DNA from: CAVVXX01 sp052389895
GTDB taxonomy: Bacteria; Pseudomonadota; Alphaproteobacteria; Micropepsales; Micropepsaceae
NCBI GenBank assembly: GCA_052389895.1
Contig: JBQTHM010000017.1
Coordinates: 1-64,000 of the forward strand
DNA length: 64,000 nucleotides
Reading direction: 5' to 3'
Shown here: piece after piece, positions 55,112 through 64,000 of the stretch
Layout of the letters: every line of letters begins with the position of its first letter
Numbering within the stretch: the first letter of the stretch is position 1
Notes under the pieces: model-generated
Seen by the model: the letters and a program-made list of their open reading frames with translations, nothing else
Told to the model about the DNA's origin: nothing
The model's database searches: none
Position numbers and translations under genes: made by a program

Positions 55112-55737
55112 CGTATCAGGTAAAGGAAATCTATTACACGCTGCAAGGCGAAGGCGAGCGCACGGGCCGCGCCGCGGTGTTCCTTCGTTTTGCCGGATGC
55201 AATCTGTGGAGCGGGCTGGAACGCGACCGCAGCACCGCTGTCTGCCGCTTCTGCGACACGGATTTTGTGGGCACCGATGGCCCGGGCGGCGGCAAATTCA
55301 AGGCGGCCGATGAATTGGCCGAAGCCGTCGCGGCGAAGTGGCCTGGCGGCCAATCGCCTTATGTCGTCTGCACAGGCGGCGAGCCGTTGTTGCAGCTCGA
55401 TGTACCCTTAATCGACGCGCTTCACGCGCGCGGGTTCGAGATCGGCATCGAGACCAACGGTACCATCGAGCCGCCCTCCGGCATCGACTGGATCTGCGTC
55501 AGCCCGAAGGCAGAGGCACCACTCGTTGCACGCGGCGGCCACGAGCTGAAACTCGTTTATCCGCAGGAGGGTAGCGAGCCGGAGCGCTACGAGAGCCTGG
55601 CATTCGATCATTTCTTCTTGCAGCCGATGGACGGCCCTGCACGCGAGCGGAATACGCTTTTGGCCGCCCATTATTGCCACTGTCACCCGCGATGGCGCCT
55701 CAGCCTGCAAACTCATAAACTGGTCGGGATTCCATAG
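55108..55737 (+). CDS. queE: 7-carboxy-7-deazaguanine synthase (Cx14CxxC type)
   Basis: The 209-residue radical SAM enzyme makes 7-carboxy-7-deazaguanine from 6-carboxytetrahydropterin. The cluster cysteines are spaced C-x14-C-x2-C (first in RFAGCNLWSG, then CRFC) instead of the usual CxxxCxxC; this is the known Cx14CxxC subfamily. It opens YQVKEIYYTLQGEGERTGRA. It works with the QueC gene just upstream. Confidence 0.93.
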   Translation: MTYQVKEIYYTLQGEGERTGRAAVFLRFAGCNLWSGLERDRSTAVCRFCDTDFVGTDGPGGGKFKAADELAEAVAAKWPGGQSPYVVCTGGEPLLQLDVPLIDALHARGFEIGIETNGTIEPPSGIDWICVSPKAEAPLVARGGHELKLVYPQEGSEPERYESLAFDHFFLQPMDGPARERNTLLAAHYCHCHPRWRLSLQTHKLVGIP

Positions 55738-55777
55738 CCCTTGACGCGCCAGGCTCCGGCCAACACCCCTACGCCCC

Positions 55778-58435
55778 ATGCTCGAAAAAACCTTTAATCC
55801 CAAGGCGGTCGAGGCCCGTCTTTATGCGCAATGGGAAGAATCGGGCGCCTTCCGTGCGGGACGCCGCCCCAAGGCGCAGCCCTTTTGCGTCGTTATTCCC
55901 CCGCCCAACGTCACCGGCAACCTGCACATCGGGCATGCGCTCAACAACACGCTGCAGGACGCGATCGTCCGTTTCGAGCGCATGCGGGGCAAGGACGTTC
56001 TCTGGCAGGTGGGAACGGATCATGCCGGAATTGCGACGCAGCTTGTCGTAGAGCGCCGCCTGGCAGAGCGGCGGACCAGCCGCCACGAGCTGGGGCGGGA
56101 CGCGTTCGTCGCTGAAGTGTGGAAATGGAAAGAAGAGTCGGGTGGCACAATCGTGCGCCAGCTTCGACGCCTGGGCGCGTCGTGCGACTGGACGCGAGAG
56201 CGCTTCACAATGGACGAGGGATTGAGCCGCGCGGTCCTCAAGGTGTTCGTCAGCCTGTACAAGGAAGGCCTTATCTATAAAGACAAACGGCTGGTAAACT
56301 GGGACCCACGGCTGCAAACTGCGGTGTCCGATCTCGAAGTGGCCAATATCGAGGTCAAGGGCCGGCTTTGGTACGTAAAATATCTGCTGGAAGGCACGTC
56401 AGACCGCTTTATCACCGTGGCCACGACCCGGCCCGAGACCATGCTGGGAGACGTGGCCGTGGCGGTGCATCCCCATGATGCGCGCTACAAGGCGCTTGTC
56501 GGCGGGCGCGTCATTCTTCCAATCGCCGGCCGGCCTATTCCGATCATTGCGGACGAATACTCCGATCCGGAGAAGGGCACGGGCGCGCTAAAGGTGACGC
56601 CCGGGCACGACTTCAACGACTTTGAAATCGGCCGCCGCCACAAGCTGCCGCTGATCAACATTCTAACGCCAGATGCGAAGCTGAACGAAGAGGCTCCGCC
56701 CGCGTATCGCGGGATGGATCGCTTTGACGCGCGTACAAAAATTCTCGCGGAACTGGAAGCCAAAGACCTGATCGAAAAAACCGAAGACATCGTGCACGCG
56801 GTGCCGCACGACGAAAAAACGAAAACAGTCGTGCTCGAGCCCTATATGACCGAACAGTGGTATTTGAAAGTCGAGCCGCTGGCGGCGAAAGCGATCAAGG
56901 CGGTAGAGCAAGGTAAGACCCGCTTCGTGCCCGAGCACTGGACGGGCGTCTATTTCAATTGGATGAAGAATATCCAGCCGTGGTGCATCTCGCGCCAGCT
57001 CTGGTGGGGCCATCAGATTCCCGTTTGGTACGGGCCCGACGGCCGCATGTTTTGCGAAGAAACGGTAGAGGCGGCAAAGACCGCGGCGCGCACACATTAC
57101 AAAAAGGATGTTCCGCTTACACGCGACCCTGACGTTCTCGACACCTGGTTCTCGTCCGCGTTGTGGCCGTTCTCGACTTTGGGTTGGCCCGAACAGGCGC
57201 CGGAGCTCAAGCGCTACTATCCGACCAGCGTTCTTGTAACGATGTTCGACATCATCTTTTTCTGGGTAGCCCGCATGCTGATGATGGGCATCCATTTCAT
57301 GAAGGATGTGCCCTTCCGCGTAGCCTTCATCCACACGCGCGTGCTGGACGAGAAGGGCCAAAAGATGTCGAAGACCAAGGGCAACGTGGTGGACCCAGTT
57401 GACCTGATCGACGAATACGGGGCCGACGCGCTGCGTTTCGCACTGTGTCTTGCGGCAGGGCAGGGGCGCGGGATCAGGCTCGGGATCGGGCAGGTGGAAA
57501 CTGCCCGCAACTTCGGCACCAAGCTGTGGAACGCCGCGCGCTTCTGCGAAATGAACGAATGCGTGCGCAAACGTGAATTCAAGCCGGAAAAATGCAAACA
57601 GAGGGTGAACTGCTGGATAGTTGGCGAAACCGCGCGCGCGGCGGCCGAGGTGACCAAGGCGCTGGAAGCCTATCGCTTCAACGATGCGGCAGGCGCCGCG
57701 TACGACTTTGTCTGGGACGTGTTTTGCGACTGGTATCTGGAATTCATCAAGCCGGTTCTGAACGGGACCGACGAGGCTGCAAAATCCGAAACGCGCGACG
57801 CGGCGGCATGGGTTTTCGATCGCATCCTGGCGCTTCTGCATCCGTTCATGCCGTTCATCACCGAGGAATTGTGGGCACGCATGGCCGACCACGCGGCGCC
57901 GCGCCAGACGCTTCTCATCGAGCACAAATGGCCCGACTTGGCCAAGGTACCGCAGGATGAAGCGGCGCGCGCCGAGATGCAGTGGCTCATCGAACTCATT
58001 TCCGGCGTGCGCAGCGTGCGTTCGGAAATGAACGTGCCGCCGGGAGCGCGTATCGCACTGGTTCTGAAGGAGGCAAGCAAGGAAACGCAGGGACGGCTTT
58101 CGCGCCACCGCGAAGTAATCACGACTTTGGGCCGGCTCTCCAGCGCGCGCGCGGGCAAGGACATTCCGAAAGGATCGGCGCAGTTCATTGTGGACGAAGC
58201 GGTGGCCGCGCTTCCGCTGGGCGACGTCATTGACCTAGTCAGGGAGCGCGCGCGGCTGGAAAAGGAAAAGCTGAAGGCCGAAGCCGAAGTCCGCCAATTC
58301 GATGCGAAACTTGCCAATGAGAATTTTGTCAGCCGCGCACCCGAGGAGGTGATCGAGGAACAGAAGGAAAAGCGCGCGGAGGCCGCAGCTGTTAAAGCGC
58401 GCCTGGAAGAAGCGCTCAGGCGCCTCAGCACGTAA
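55778..58435 (+). CDS. valS: Valyl-tRNA synthetase
   Basis: The 885-residue class I enzyme charges tRNA-Val. It has HIGH (50-53, in NLHIGHALNNTL), the editing domain in the middle, KMSKTKGNV (from 529) and a C-terminal coiled coil (DLVRERARLEKEKLKAEAEV). Length fits the family. It is probably a separate unit from queE, 40 bases upstream. Confidence 0.97.
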   Translation: MLEKTFNPKAVEARLYAQWEESGAFRAGRRPKAQPFCVVIPPPNVTGNLHIGHALNNTLQDAIVRFERMRGKDVLWQVGTDHAGIATQLVVERRLAERRTSRHELGRDAFVAEVWKWKEESGGTIVRQLRRLGASCDWTRERFTMDEGLSRAVLKVFVSLYKEGLIYKDKRLVNWDPRLQTAVSDLEVANIEVKGRLWYVKYLLEGTSDRFITVATTRPETMLGDVAVAVHPHDARYKALVGGRVILPIAGRPIPIIADEYSDPEKGTGALKVTPGHDFNDFEIGRRHKLPLINILTPDAKLNEEAPPAYRGMDRFDARTKILAELEAKDLIEKTEDIVHAVPHDEKTKTVVLEPYMTEQWYLKVEPLAAKAIKAVEQGKTRFVPEHWTGVYFNWMKNIQPWCISRQLWWGHQIPVWYGPDGRMFCEETVEAAKTAARTHYKKDVPLTRDPDVLDTWFSSALWPFSTLGWPEQAPELKRYYPTSVLVTMFDIIFFWVARMLMMGIHFMKDVPFRVAFIHTRVLDEKGQKMSKTKGNVVDPVDLIDEYGADALRFALCLAAGQGRGIRLGIGQVETARNFGTKLWNAARFCEMNECVRKREFKPEKCKQRVNCWIVGETARAAAEVTKALEAYRFNDAAGAAYDFVWDVFCDWYLEFIKPVLNGTDEAAKSETRDAAAWVFDRILALLHPFMPFITEELWARMADHAAPRQTLLIEHKWPDLAKVPQDEAARAEMQWLIELISGVRSVRSEMNVPPGARIALVLKEASKETQGRLSRHREVITTLGRLSSARAGKDIPKGSAQFIVDEAVAALPLGDVIDLVRERARLEKEKLKAEAEVRQFDAKLANENFVSRAPEEVIEEQKEKRAEAAAVKARLEEALRRLST

Positions 58436-58584
58436 CCACGTTTGGCCTTGCCATTCAGGGCATTAGGCGTGCGTCGCAGTCACAACGCCGTGAGATGGTG
58501 TCGCGGGGGAGGTGCGCGCGCTTGCAGATACACAGACGGTTTGCCATTGATCGCGCGCATTTTTCTTTTCGCGAAGGTGGGCTC

Positions 58585-60420
58585 ATGCGTCCGTTCTGGA
58601 AGTGGTTTTTGGCTGTTCTGGCGGCCGTCGTGCTTGTTGCAGGCTATGCGGGTTACCGCACTGTTTGGGGCAAGCCCTTCAGCTTCAACATGCTGCTCGA
58701 CCGCCAGGCGGCGTTCTTCCTGCTGGAAAATCCGCAGACATTGACCGGCCTCGGACTCGTTGACGGCACCTGGCTGGACTTCCACAGCGGCAAGCTGGAC
58801 GAATACTCGCTTGAAAAGCGCGAGCGCGATAACGACCGCCTGCGGGGCTACGTCGCGGAAATCAAGGAGTGGGATCGCGACCGGCTCGATCCGCAGGAGC
58901 AACTCTCTTACGACATCGCGCTCTATTTTTATGAGACGCAACTCGGCTACGAGAAATTCGACTGGCTGGGCGCAAACGGGGATCTTTATCCGACCAACCA
59001 ATTCTTTGGCATTCACACGGGCCTGCCCGATTTCCTTTCGTTCTCACATGTAGTGCGCAATGCCAAGACAGCGCGTAACTACGTCGAGCGCATGAGGGCG
59101 ATCGGGGCGGTGATCGATAATGCGAACGCCGACGTCGCCCGCCAGGCCTCGCTCGGTATTGTGCCTCCCGACTTCTCGATCGACAAAACCATCGAGCAGA
59201 TCAACAACTTTCTTGCGCCAAAGCCGGAAGAGCATCCGCTGGTCACGGGACTTGCGGAAAAAATGGCGAAGCTCGAAGACCTCGACGCAGAGGAAAAGGA
59301 CGAGCTAAAGGCGGACGCCGCGGCGGCCTTGCGCGACAGCGTGTATCCGGCCTACCGGCGGCTGCTCGAGCGCGAGAAAGAGCTACGCACCAAGGCCACG
59401 CACCAGGCGGGCGTCTGGCGGCTTCCGAATGGCGCCGAGTACTACGCGGCACGCCTGCGCGACAATACGACAACCGACATGACGGCCGACGAGATTCACG
59501 ATTATGGGCTCTCGGAGGTCACGCGCATCACCACCGAAATGGACGCGCTACTGAAATCGGAGGGGCTGACGGAAGGAACCGTCGGCGAACGTGTCAACAA
59601 GCTCAATTCCCATCCGCGCTATGCGTACAAGAACACGGAAGAAGACCGCCAGCGGCTGCTGCAGCAATACCGCGACGATATTGCGCGGGCGACAAAAGCG
59701 GCCCCGCAATACTTCGCCAAACTGCCCAAGGCGCCGATGGAAGTCCGCGCCGTGCCCAAGTACGCCGAACAAGGCGCGGCGGGCGCCTACTACAACGCGC
59801 CGGCCCTCGACGGCACGCGCCCCGGCATCGTGTTCGTGAACCTTCGTGATGTGTCGGAAAATCCATCATGGGCCAACACGACCACGGCCTTCCACGAAGG
59901 AATTCCCGGCCATCACTTCCAAATTGCCCTGGCGCAGGAAATCGAAGGTCTGCCGCTGCTCCGCCGCGTGGCGACGCCCTCGGCCTTCGCCGAAGGCTGG
60001 GCGCTTTATTCCGAACGGCTCTCCAAGGAAATGGGCATGTACGAACGCAATCCGTTCGGCGATCTGGGCCGGTTGCGCGACGAGCTGTTCCGCGCGGTGC
60101 GCCTCGTTGTGGACACAGGGATGCATACAAAGCGTTGGACGCGCGAGCAGGCCATCGACTACATGATGAAAACGACCGGCATGGGCGAAAAGGACGTCAC
60201 GGCCGAGATCGAACGCTACGTCGTGTGGCCGGGCCAGGCGTGCGCATACAAGATCGGGATGAAGCAGATCATGGATCTGCGCGCGCGCGCCGAAGCGGAG
60301 CTCGGCAGCAAATTCGATCTGCGCGAGTTCCACTCGGTTGTTTTGCTTAATGGCGGTATGCCCTTGGGCGTGCTGGAACAATCCGTGAGCCGCTGGATCG
60401 CGGAACAAAAGGCAACATAG
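58585..60420 (+). CDS. DUF885-type membrane-anchored metallopeptidase
   Basis: The 611-residue protein has an N-terminal membrane segment (FLAVLAAVVLVAGYAGYRTVW, about 7-27) and a DUF885 domain. The likely zinc site is the HExxH-like motif HEGIPGHHF (437-445), followed by EGWALYSERLSKEMG. DUF885 proteins are helical peptidases of unclear specificity. ATG 58585 follows GAAGGTGG; the frame is open to 58495 but that part lacks protein character. It is 50 bases or more from its neighbours. Confidence 0.85.
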   Translation: MRPFWKWFLAVLAAVVLVAGYAGYRTVWGKPFSFNMLLDRQAAFFLLENPQTLTGLGLVDGTWLDFHSGKLDEYSLEKRERDNDRLRGYVAEIKEWDRDRLDPQEQLSYDIALYFYETQLGYEKFDWLGANGDLYPTNQFFGIHTGLPDFLSFSHVVRNAKTARNYVERMRAIGAVIDNANADVARQASLGIVPPDFSIDKTIEQINNFLAPKPEEHPLVTGLAEKMAKLEDLDAEEKDELKADAAAALRDSVYPAYRRLLEREKELRTKATHQAGVWRLPNGAEYYAARLRDNTTTDMTADEIHDYGLSEVTRITTEMDALLKSEGLTEGTVGERVNKLNSHPRYAYKNTEEDRQRLLQQYRDDIARATKAAPQYFAKLPKAPMEVRAVPKYAEQGAAGAYYNAPALDGTRPGIVFVNLRDVSENPSWANTTTAFHEGIPGHHFQIALAQEIEGLPLLRRVATPSAFAEGWALYSERLSKEMGMYERNPFGDLGRLRDELFRAVRLVVDTGMHTKRWTREQAIDYMMKTTGMGEKDVTAEIERYVVWPGQACAYKIGMKQIMDLRARAEAELGSKFDLREFHSVVLLNGGMPLGVLEQSVSRWIAEQKAT

Positions 60421-60501
60421 AGCTAAGTTCTGCCCGTACCCCTTTGCCTGGCGCGCCAACGCGATTTAGCCTTGGGTGCGCCGTTGAGCACGGGGGGTGT
60501 C

Positions 60502-61344
60502 ATGTGGAGCGCAAAGGCCGCTATTGCAGCTAGCATTGTCGTCGCATTTGCCGTGGCGCCAGCGTGGGCGGAGGAGCAGCGCGGGCAGCAATTCGCGTAT
60601 TTCCATACGACGAACATTTTCAAGACAGGCCTGCGCGGTTCGCAGGTGATCGCACTAACCTTCGACGATGGCCCGAGCCCGCATACACCCAAGATCCTCG
60701 AGGCATTGCGCCGTTACAATGTGCCGGCGACGTTTTTCATCGTCGGCAATATGGCGAAGCTTTATCCGGACGTTCTCTGGGAGATAGCAGCCGACGGGCA
60801 TCTGCTCGCCAATCACTCCGGCTCGCACAAGTCACTTTCGCGCAAACGGTATGGCAACAACCCGGAGCTGCTCATCAAGGAATTGCGCGAGGTGCACGAT
60901 TATATTGCGCCATACATGTTGCCTGGTGACACGCTGTTTTTCCGCGCCCCTTACGGCGCCTGGCGTGCGGCGCGCGCCGATACGCTGAACGCAGATCCCG
61001 TCCTGAAGCACTACATCGGCCCGGTCTTTTGGGATGTCGGGGGCGCCACCTATGTGGACGACGGCTGGGTTATCGCTTCCGCCGACTGGGATTGCTGGCA
61101 TCGCGGTTGGAAAGCGCAAACATGCGCCAAAGGCTATTTGCGCGAAATCGACCGCAAGGGCGGCGGCGTCGTGCTTATGCACTCCCTTGTCCCCAGATCG
61201 GCGCAACTCGTGGATGAGGTAGTGCCCGTGCTTTTAGAGCAGGGCTATCATTTCGTGCGTCTTGACCAGGTGCACGAGTTCGATCGCTACCGCACGCCGA
61301 TCGAGCCTTCGGAACCCGTCATTGCCATGCGGGGTGGGCAATAG
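60502..61344 (+). CDS. Secreted polysaccharide deacetylase (NodB homology)
   Basis: The 280-residue protein has a signal peptide (AAIAASIVVAFAVAPAWA) and a NodB domain: TFDDGPSPHTP (Asp55-Asp56), the zinc histidines in ANHSGSHKS (His105, His109) and FFRAPYGAWRAAR. It should remove acetyl groups from an envelope polysaccharide such as peptidoglycan or chitin-like material; the substrate is unknown. ATG 60502 follows GGGGGG. Confidence 0.87.
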   Translation: MWSAKAAIAASIVVAFAVAPAWAEEQRGQQFAYFHTTNIFKTGLRGSQVIALTFDDGPSPHTPKILEALRRYNVPATFFIVGNMAKLYPDVLWEIAADGHLLANHSGSHKSLSRKRYGNNPELLIKELREVHDYIAPYMLPGDTLFFRAPYGAWRAARADTLNADPVLKHYIGPVFWDVGGATYVDDGWVIASADWDCWHRGWKAQTCAKGYLREIDRKGGGVVLMHSLVPRSAQLVDEVVPVLLEQGYHFVRLDQVHEFDRYRTPIEPSEPVIAMRGGQ

Positions 61345-61392
61345 CGCCGGCACCCGTGCTATGTTTGGCCCGGCAAACGATTGGGGGTCGCA

Positions 61393-62589
61393 ATGAGCGA
61401 AGGGCAGAGCGTACTGCGCGAAAGCATGGGCGTCGCGCGCGAAGGCGCGATGACACGCTCGCTGCTAGGGCGCTTTGCCAAACAGTTTGCCGATAGCCCG
61501 ATCTCGTTCGATGTGCGCTTGCCGGGCGGCGGGGTACAGCATTTCGGCCCCGGTACGGCGTCCTTCCACGTTGTGTTGAAGAACAAGAACGGGCTGCGCG
61601 CGCTGGCGAGCCTGGATGAGGGCCGCGTAGGAGACGCTTATCTCGCCGGCGACATCGATCTGGACGGCGACATGCTGGCGCCCTTCGCTCTGCGCAAATC
61701 CATGAAGGATTTTCATCCGCTGGTGGAAACTTGGCGTTATGTACAGCCTTTTTTCTTCGGCCAGGTGCACACCAACAAGCAGGCTATTTCGGCGCATTAC
61801 GATATAGACGCGGATTTCTTCTTGGCGTTCCTGGATCCGAAGACGCCGTGCTACACCCAGGGCGTCTACGAGAGCGACAACGAGACGCTCGACGTCGCCA
61901 CGCTGCGCAAATTCGATTATGCCTATGAAAAATGCCGTCTCAAGCGCGGTGACCACATTCTGGAAATCGGTCCCGGCTGGGGCGCGTGGTTCGAGTATGC
62001 CGCGCGCCGTGGCGTAAAATGCACCGGTATCTCGATTTCCCAGGCCTCAATTGATTATCTGAACGGACGCGCAAGGCAGCTCGGCTACGATTGGAAACTG
62101 ATCTATTCCGATCTGCTCGCCTACCAGACCGATACGAAATACGACTCCATCGTGATCATGGGCGTCATTGAGCATCTGCCCGATTACCATGCCGTGCTTT
62201 CGAAATTCGTGTCGCTGCTGAAGCCCGGCGGCCGGATTTTTCTCGACGGCAGCGCCTGCCGCAAGAAGTACGAGCTGTCATCCTACATGGTGAAATACAT
62301 TTATGGCGGCAATCATTCGTTTCTCGTGCTGCACGATTTCCTCGACAAACTGGCGAAGCTGCCGCTCGAGGTCGAAGAGATTTACAGCGACCGGCACAGT
62401 TACTTTCTCACGTTTCAGCAGTGGGCGCGCAATTTCGACGCCAATCGCGAAGCAGTCATCGGCAAGTTCGGCGAATTCAATTACCGGCGCTTCCGCCTCT
62501 ATCTCTGGGGCGCGGCATACGAGTTTCTCAGCCACAGCCTCGACTGCTACCGGATGATCATCCGCTATCCGGAAGACCGCCCACGCTAA
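61393..62589 (+). CDS. Cyclopropane-fatty-acyl-phospholipid synthase-like methyltransferase
   Basis: The 398-residue protein has the SAM-binding motif HILEIGPGWGAWFEYAARRG in the CFA-synthase pattern, with AISAHYDIDADFFLAFLDP ahead of it and an N-terminal domain as in CFA synthases. It may modify lipids rather than make cyclopropane rings; the C-terminus (NYRRFRLYLWGAAYEFLSHS) matches the family. It overlaps the convergent Crp-type gene by four bases. ATG 61393 gives the clearest start. Confidence 0.85.
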   Translation: MSEGQSVLRESMGVAREGAMTRSLLGRFAKQFADSPISFDVRLPGGGVQHFGPGTASFHVVLKNKNGLRALASLDEGRVGDAYLAGDIDLDGDMLAPFALRKSMKDFHPLVETWRYVQPFFFGQVHTNKQAISAHYDIDADFFLAFLDPKTPCYTQGVYESDNETLDVATLRKFDYAYEKCRLKRGDHILEIGPGWGAWFEYAARRGVKCTGISISQASIDYLNGRARQLGYDWKLIYSDLLAYQTDTKYDSIVIMGVIEHLPDYHAVLSKFVSLLKPGGRIFLDGSACRKKYELSSYMVKYIYGGNHSFLVLHDFLDKLAKLPLEVEEIYSDRHSYFLTFQQWARNFDANREAVIGKFGEFNYRRFRLYLWGAAYEFLSHSLDCYRMIIRYPEDRPR

Positions 62590-63317
62590 GCATAGGCGCT
62601 GCGGCGTTTGGTTTGCACCGCGAGCCGGCTTAAGTGCTGCCGTATCACCTCGTAGCATTCGCACGCGCATTCCACGAGTCCAGCACGATCGACGATTTCA
62701 ATGACTCCACGGCGATACTTGACGTGGCCGCGTTTCTGCAGCAGGCGTGCTGCAAGTGTTACGCTTGTCCGTTGTACGCCAAGCACTTGCGATAGAAGTT
62801 CCTGAGTAAGCGGAACGATATTGCTGTCCGTGCTGTCTAGTGTATGCAGCAACCAGCGGCAAAGGCGCTGCTCAATGGAGTGCAACGCATTGCATGCCGC
62901 CGCTTGTTGCGCCTGCGCCAACGCGACTTCGTTGCTGCGAAGCACAAGATCCTTGAGCCTGCTGCTCTGCGCCAGCGTGCCGCCGAGTTCTGACGCGCCA
63001 ATCTGCGAAGCCGTGCCGGCTACCTGGACTACGGCCCGATTGGACGCGCGCCATTGTCCTAGTCCGGCCATGCCGCCCAGCATTCCTTCGTTGCCGACCG
63101 CTATCGTCTCGACGCCGCGGCCATCGCGCATGATCGCCAACACGGAAATCATTCCGCTGTGCGGAAAATAAACATGCCGCACGAGCTCACCTTGCTCTTG
63201 CAGAATGGCTCCAAGCTTGAGGGGGACTTCGACCAAGTGAGGAGCGAGAAGAGCCAGGTCCGATGCATGCAGCGCCGCAAGCAAGCGGTTTTTCTTTTCA
63301 CGAATGTTGTTGGGCAA
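62586..63317 (-). CDS. Crp/Fnr-family transcriptional regulator
   Basis: The 243-residue protein has a cyclic-nucleotide-like sensor domain (RHVYFPHSGMISVLAIMRDG) and a C-terminal winged helix (LLSQVLGVQRTSVTLAARLLQ, VIEIVDRAGL). No cysteine set typical of Fnr iron-sulfur sensing is present in the N-terminus. The start is TTG 63317 with no clear ribosome site, so it is uncertain. It diverges from the histidine kinase gene, a common pairing of stress-response regulators. Confidence 0.85.
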   Translation of the reverse strand: MPNNIREKKNRLLAALHASDLALLAPHLVEVPLKLGAILQEQGELVRHVYFPHSGMISVLAIMRDGRGVETIAVGNEGMLGGMAGLGQWRASNRAVVQVAGTASQIGASELGGTLAQSSRLKDLVLRSNEVALAQAQQAAACNALHSIEQRLCRWLLHTLDSTDSNIVPLTQELLSQVLGVQRTSVTLAARLLQKRGHVKYRRGVIEIVDRAGLVECACECYEVIRQHLSRLAVQTKRRSAYA

Positions 63318-63552
63318 TAGGGAAGAGCCTCGTTTTTGGACGGAATGCAGAAAAACCGCGATTCCGCCTCGCCCTCCTGTGGAGATGCCCCAAAGTGGAA
63401 TCGCGCGAATAATTGTTTGGTTCCCTGCAAAAAAGGTCTGTCCGATAGCCGACTTACGCGGGGGTCGCCCGGGGTTATACTGTCAACTTGTGTAGTGGAC
63501 AGACACGCCGCCCGTAAGCGACGTAAACCGACGGCAAGGCGGGAGCGGCCTC

Positions 63553-64000
63553 GTGAACAAGTGGCTGTGGAAGGTATGGCGCCAGGGCCTTCGCCCCGGA
63601 TCGCCGGAAGCGTACCTGTTCGCGATCCTGTGCGTCGGGATTGCGACGACGGTTCGCGCAGCGTTCGGCCTCCTCGAGCAGGATATCATTCCCTTCGCCA
63701 CCTATTTTCCGGCCGTGCTGTTCGCGACACTGATCGGCGGCCTCGAAGCGGGCGCACTTGCCATTGTGCTCAGCGCCCTGATCGGATGGTACGTTTTTGT
63801 GCCGTCCTACATCTCTACTCACGCACCTGACGCGAGCGCCTTCTTCAGTGGAATCATATTTCTGGCGACCGCCACGATTATTCTGTGGGGCGCCAACGGT
63901 TATCGGCAGCTGCTGCGCCGCCTCGATGAAGAGGAACATTTTCGCAACCTTGCCATCGAAGAACTTGGACACCGGCTGAAGAACAAGCTGGCGTCTGTGT
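63553..64000 (+). CDS. HWE-type sensor histidine kinase, N-terminal part (cut by window edge)
   Basis: The 149 visible residues from GTG 63553 contain a DUF4118 membrane region with several helices (AYLFAILCVGIATTVRAAF, FAATYFPAVLFATLIGG-type segment, LAIVLSALIGWYVFV, IIFLATATIILWG) and then the start of the kinase core, EELGHRLKNKLASV, where the phospho-acceptor histidine sits. HxKN in this position marks the HWE/HisKA_2 class. The ATP-binding domain lies beyond the window. A ribosome site (GGGAG) precedes the start. Confidence 0.85.
   Translation, partial: MNKWLWKVWRQGLRPGSPEAYLFAILCVGIATTVRAAFGLLEQDIIPFATYFPAVLFATLIGGLEAGALAIVLSALIGWYVFVPSYISTHAPDASAFFSGIIFLATATIILWGANGYRQLLRRLDEEEHFRNLAIEELGHRLKNKLASV

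Overview
The window reads as the chromosome of a GC-rich alphaproteobacterium. The evidence is the CcrM-type methyltransferase with a GANTC-rich promoter, the split F-ATP synthase operon atpI-B-E-b'-b, nadABC next to a NadQ-type regulator, and several classic alphaproteobacterial gene strings: erpA/dgt/SPOR/nagZ/scpA/scpB; mutY/DUF721/dsbA/smc; slt/udg/etf-qo/TPR/ispE; and polyprenyl synthase/DUF2007/methyltransferase/M20/glyQ/glyS/ppdK. TTG and GTG starts are common (smc, slt, crp, nadC, ispE, scpB, glyQ). No order or genus can be fixed from the sequence alone. I found no rRNA, tRNA or CRISPR array.

Layout. 1-0.7 kb: the edge of an IS3-family element that has cut an unknown gene. 0.95-5.9 kb: erpA diverging from dgt, SPOR protein, nagZ, scpA, scpB. 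6.0-8.4 kb: a low-GC accessory insert with a GHKL ATPase, an AbrB-type antitoxin and a possible toxin remnant, sitting where related genomes carry tatABC. 8.4-11.6 kb: DUF1259 protein, ABC-2 exporter, VOC protein. 11.7-17.2 kb: rnd, aspS, ATP synthase FO genes. 17.3-25.8 kb: smc, dsbA-like, DciA-like, mutY, ccrM, rnhB, radical SAM protein, then a perfect parS site. 26-37.7 kb: membrane glycosyltransferase, moaB, slt, udg, etf-qo, TPR lipoprotein, ispE, prenyl synthase, tRNA methyltransferase. 37.7-45.2 kb: M20 hydrolase, glyQS, ppdK. 45.4-53.3 kb: SleB hydrolase, nadABC with nadQ and two candidate operators, phosphatase, His-rich outer-membrane protein with cytochrome c. 53.3-64 kb: HD hydrolase, queC, queE, valS, DUF885 peptidase, polysaccharide deacetylase, Cfa-like methyltransferase, Crp-type regulator and the start of an HWE histidine kinase.

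How it fits together. Chromosome organisation is the strongest theme: all three condensin subunits (smc, scpA, scpB), a parS loading/centromere site, a DciA-like helicase loader and the cell-cycle methylase lie within about 22 kb. The ccrM promoter carries six GANTC sites in 65 bp, which points to methylation feedback. NAD synthesis forms a second self-contained circuit: NadQ-like regulator, two identical-architecture inverted repeats in the nadQ-nadA gap, then nadA-nadB-nadC with overlapping or abutting ends. Best candidates for undescribed biology are the isolated GHKL ATPase, the His-rich outer-membrane/cytochrome pair, and an M20-family protein missing canonical metal ligands.
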